A stretch of DNA of 64,000 nt from assembly GCA_036768485.1 (NCBI GenBank), contig JAVLUZ010000154.1, positions 32,315,748 to 32,379,747 on the forward strand. Reading direction: 5' to 3'. This stretch comes from Mermis nigrescens. Lineage: Eukaryota > Nematoda > Enoplea > Mermithida > Mermithidae. A program made the position numbers and the translations under genes. The notes below the pieces were generated by a model, which saw only the letters and a program-made list of their open reading frames with translations, had not been told where the DNA came from and searched no databases. Shown piece by piece: positions 62,001 to 64,000 of the stretch (position 1 is its first letter; every line of letters begins with the position of its first letter).

Positions 62001-63297
62001 AAATACGGCAATTTCTTGGAACTTTTCGACAAACGTATATCTCAAGTTTCTGAATGATCCGGAAAGAGATCAGGGGTCAGTTGTAATAATCACGGCATAG
62101 TTTGTTCGCCAGTATAATATCAGTCATCTCCTTCTGCTTATGGAAAAAAGGGGTGGTTTTTTCAGCTCTCAAATCGATTGGTTTTTTAGAGGTCAGCACA
62201 ATACATACATGTTCGCATATTTATCACCTTAAAGTGCGCCAAAACGCTCTACATTTTGTCATTCGTAAAAATGCACTATGGATTTATTATAATATTATGC
62301 GTTAGCCTCGCGTTAGCCTCCATCTATTTGCGCGTTAGCCTCCATTTGATTCTAAGAATAACTTTATTCTGTCTGCTAGCTTTAATTTATATTTCAGACT
62401 GAATTAAAAATTTATTCACTACTTAATTGCGAGAGCGATTTGTTTGAACTTGGAATGAAAATAAAATGTTAAACAGAACCAGCTATATTAGTATGCTCTA
62501 CGAACAAGTTAAGGTATCGTTTTTATCCTTTTTAAATTGGTATGCAATCATGCAATGTTAAGTGTTAATCTTCAACCCCGACCCCGAAAACCGGGGTTTT
62601 TCATCCCCGACCCCGACCGGGGGTGAAAATCTGACCCCGTACGACCACTGCTTCGTGTCATATACACTTTTTTGATTGTATTCTGCTCGATTTACTCAAT
62701 TTCTTTTCAAGTTTTTTCGAAATTTTTTTACGTTCTCATGATCTTGAAAGAACAAGTATTGTCGGAAACGTCTAAGAACAGTGTTTTCGACGTGTACCCA
62801 TCGTTTTTTGCCCAAAAAGGCATTTTAAAAATTTGTTACTTGCCCTCCCCCCGAATTCTTATGCTGTGCATGCATGTTTATTGCTGAGGTAAAAGTTGAA
62901 AACGATCCGTGATATTGCTTTCTTTCAATTTACCTAATATAAAATATAAATCAGGTTAAAACTAAGTTAAAATATTAAAAAATTGCCTTATAATATTTCA
63001 ATTAAGTAAAATTTGTTTTTCAGATTTTTGATAACATCTACGCTACCAAGCAGAGTGTCTAATTTGAACCCAGCTTGGAATCAAGAAGGTCTCGATGAAG
63101 ATGTGCGCTCATCTTTTTTGCTTTATCTTAATTGTTTGTCCGTCATACTATTGCAATTTCTTGTTTTTTTGCAGAAACAGTTCGAAAAAGCGATGGAATT
63201 AGTTGGAAGAGAATTTGTTGACAAAGTAGAATATTTTTTCAAAATATGGTGGCCCGCTAGAACGATAGTTTCTCATGCTTTCCAGAACAGAATTTCG
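55906..63297 (+). CDS. MYG1: MYG1 orthologue (UPF0160 exonuclease family), five exons, 3' end outside window
   Basis: MYG1 is a conserved DHH-like 3'-5' RNA exonuclease of the nucleus and mitochondria. Exons are 55906-56009, 56067-56162, 60203-60460, 63024-63102 and 63175-63297; every join keeps the frame, giving about 220 codons, and the known family is about 340-380 residues long, so the last third lies beyond the window. Visible motifs: [16 protein letters not shown] (metal-site His/Asp, residues about 4-19), [52 protein letters not shown] and WWPART. The start is taken as ATG 55906 because the conserved core begins at once; no mitochondrial presequence is seen, but a TTTTGCAG acceptor just upstream leaves room for another 5' exon. 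Introns of 57 and 72 bp contrast with a 4 kb, transposon-filled intron 2. Confidence 0.93.
56067..56162 (+). CDS. MYG1: MYG1 exon 2
   Basis: Encodes [20 protein letters not shown] to FDHHQ plus two bases of the next Arg. It follows a 57-bp intron ending CTTTAG. It contains DVGG and DHH, the motifs that link the family to DHH phosphoesterases. Donor AAG|GTAAAA. Confidence 0.93.
57240..57680. repeat. Dispersed repeat, family E copy (inverted)
   Basis: Runs from TTCAGGGGGGAGGTGAAATCC to CTCCCCTATGGGAATG on the plus strand, with AGTCGGCGCGAAGCGCC at about 57510 and CGACAATGATTCAAGTCTCG. Inverse of the copies at 6420 and 15430. Confidence 0.65.
57690..58610. other. MYG1 intron 2, repeat remnants
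   Basis: Two CCGGCGCTT(C/T)GCGYCGG palindromes (about 57893 and 58105) and an end-like TTGATCCGCCACTG (about 58332, inverse of family F) are visible. Paired ends were not found and no coding sequence is seen. Confidence 0.5.
58615..59200 (-). repeat. Dispersed repeat, family B copy (inverted), split by family D
   Basis: Starts ATGCACAGCATGGGAATTC and continues through CGTTTCTGACGATTTGTAGAGC and TGCATAGCGCCGAAAAT to GGGGGTGGAAA. It resumes after the insertion with GGTGAAAAACTTTCTGAGG and CCTCCCCTCAAGCG. Confidence 0.7.
58938..59143. mobile_element. hAT-like MITE, family D, 206 bp
   Basis: Ends CATACATGTTACAGGGG and the inverse of CATACATGTAACGGC. Flanks GGTGGAAA (58930-58937) and GGTGAAAA (59144-59151) agree at 7 of 8. 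Related copies: about 11500-11760, 15175-15440 and 40993-41170. Confidence 0.8.
59341..60103. mobile_element. hAT-type element, family G, 763 bp, perfect TSD
   Basis: Left end CAGGGCCGCATTCAGG, right end CCCGGATATGGGCCTG. A perfect 8-bp TSD, CTGATATG, is at 59333-59340 and 60104-60111. It carries TTTCGGCGCTTCGCGCC at about 59460, and a second element (59671-60042) is inserted inside it. Its right edge is 99 bp from the acceptor of MYG1 exon 3. Confidence 0.92.
59671..60042. mobile_element. hAT-like MITE, family C, 372 bp, nested, perfect TSD
   Basis: Starts CATAGATGCAAAAGG and ends CAGTGTGCTCGTGTG. A perfect 8-bp TSD, ATATAGAC, is at 59663-59670 and 60043-60050. Comparison with the uninterrupted family G copy at 53010-53371 (GAGATATAGACCAATTTATG) confirms the insertion point. 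Confidence 0.87.
60203..60460 (+). CDS. MYG1: MYG1 exon 3
   Basis: Completes an Arg codon, then encodes [15 protein letters not shown] to SQFDSENKP plus two bases of Arg. Holds [14 protein letters not shown] and [20 protein letters not shown], both strongly conserved in the family. Donor CTAG|GTAAAT. Confidence 0.95.
60690..62880 (+). repeat. Dispersed repeat, family B copy split by a 1.77-kb hAT
   Basis: The left part (about 60690-60881) ends in TTCTCAGCGCTTCGCGT. The right part (62651-62880) resumes CTTCGTGTCATATACACTTT and ends AATTCTTATGCTGTGCATG. It lies in MYG1 intron 3 (60461-63023). Confidence 0.75.
60882..62650. mobile_element. hAT-type element, 1769 bp, with CCCCGAC clusters
   Basis: Ends CAGTGATCGTACGGGG and the inverse of CAGTGGTCGTACGGGG. 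Flanks CTTCGCGT (60874-60881) and CTTCGTGT (62651-62658) agree at 7 of 8. Subterminal clusters of GACCCCGACCCCG lie at both ends (about 60897-60953 and 62573-62640). No transposase frame is recognised inside. The target is the GCGCTTCGCGC palindrome of a family B repeat. Confidence 0.9.
63024..63102 (+). CDS. MYG1: MYG1 exon 4
   Basis: Completes Arg, then encodes [20 protein letters not shown] and EGLDED. The acceptor is TTTTTCAG. The donor GAT|GTGCGC is weak but gives a join of exactly the family's spacing before [10 protein letters not shown]. Confidence 0.9.
63175..63297 (+). CDS. MYG1: MYG1 exon 5
   Basis: Encodes [20 protein letters not shown] and [21 protein letters not shown]. Acceptor TTTTTTTGCAG, donor TCG|GTATAC. 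The next exon, expected to carry the CPW-containing part of the family, is not found before the window edge. Confidence 0.9.
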
Positions 63298-64000
63298 GTA
63301 TACTTTTTATCAGATCTTCACAACGTGTTTTTTATCTTTTCTATTTACAAATACAATAGCCAAGCGCTAACCTCTTAATATCAATCCTTATGATTTCTTG
63401 GCGAAATCAACAATACTTAACTCGTACTTATGCATTTTATTTCGTTAACAAGGTAGCTACATTGTTTCTTTAGTTTTTCTCACTAATGTGCCCTTTTTTA
63501 GCTCTAAAACGATGGTTTCGCTTCAAAAACGTATTTTTGATAGGGATGTCCTGGGGCAGGCTTTTTAGCCGGGGCCGGGGCAAGATATGTATGCATACTA
63601 ATGTATGCGGAAGTGTACACTTGAAATTATGTACGGCAACTGAATAGGAGGGGTTAATTTCAGGTTTCTCACCGTATAATGGCTTTAAGTTAAAAGCTCA
63701 AGAAGCTAAAAACGGTTCGAAAAATATCAATGATGCACGTGATACTGAATCACTTCAATTAAATGACAATTATTAGCAATAAATCATAAATGTGCAAGTG
63801 TCTTCAGATTTTTAAAACTTCAAGACTGGTGGTAAAGAATGGCGAGGTAATTTTAAAGTTCGAAATAGAATACCCACATCTCTCAGGATCTAAGTTCTCA
63901 ATTAATGAATGATGTGAGTTTTTAAGAAAAATAGAAATTTTTTGTGGTGCTCCGTGCTCGTCATTTTATTTATGGTGAAGATTAATTTTTCCGATGAGAA
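63298..64000 (+). other. MYG1: Start of MYG1 intron 5, to window edge
   Basis: A GGGATGTCCTGGGGCAGGC / GCCGGGGCCGGGGC cluster (63542-63583) looks like another GC-rich hAT end. The opposite end is not in the window. No MYG1 exon is recognised. Confidence 0.5.

Overview
The window comes from the nuclear genome of an invertebrate animal; I cannot name the species. The evidence is spliced genes with GT-AG introns, two conserved animal genes (FBXW7 and MYG1), CR1-type LINEs, dense hAT-type DNA transposons and an A+T-rich background. There is no operon structure, RNA gene or CRISPR array that I can support.

Layout. (1) 1-9752: A+T-rich flank 3' of FBXW7, with transposon copies but no recognised host gene. 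(2) 9753-24309, minus strand: an FBXW7 orthologue (archipelago/sel-10; F-box plus eight WD40 repeats) in eight coding exons. All splice phases fit, giving about 611 codons. Its introns (0.75-2.9 kb) are loaded with hAT-like elements and microsatellites. (3) 24.4-33.1 kb: a degraded minus-strand CR1 LINE, then a near-full-length plus-strand CR1 LINE. The first ORF of the second LINE carries a 2A-like ribosome-skipping sequence (SGDVETNPGP) upstream of a PHD-type zinc finger. (4) 33.1-55.6 kb: a transposon-rich stretch with hAT MITEs, two more CR1 3' fragments, a Mutator-like element, a mariner-like MITE, fold-back hairpins and a large inverted array. It ends in a three-level nest of hAT elements at 53.7-55.6 kb. 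(5) 55906 to the right edge, plus strand: the 5' part of a MYG1 orthologue (UPF0160, DHH-like exonuclease). Five exons lie in the window, the second intron is a 4 kb transposon landing zone, and the 3' end is outside.

How it fits together. The two host genes are unrelated: a ubiquitin-ligase substrate receptor and an RNA exonuclease. Nearly everything else is mobile DNA. For most DNA elements I could read both ends and the 8-bp target-site duplication (TSD), which is the hAT signature. A recurring palindrome, GGCGCTTCGCGCC, occurs inside several repeat families and was itself hit at least twice by hAT insertions. The most interesting items are the 2A-like sequence in the LINE, the triple hAT nest that splits a transposase C-terminal domain exactly at a TSD, and a hAT MITE family with perfect TSDs.

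Repeat-family letters are mine. Family A: CAGTGTTTTTTTGTA-ended MITE. Family B: about 400 bp, ending AATTCCCATGCTGTGCATG. Family C: CATATATGCACACGG-ended. Family D: about 200 bp, ends like CATACATGTAAC. Family E: ends like ATTCCCATAGGAGGG. Family F: CAGTGGCGGATC-ended. Family G: CAGGCCCGTATC/CAGGGCCG-ended.
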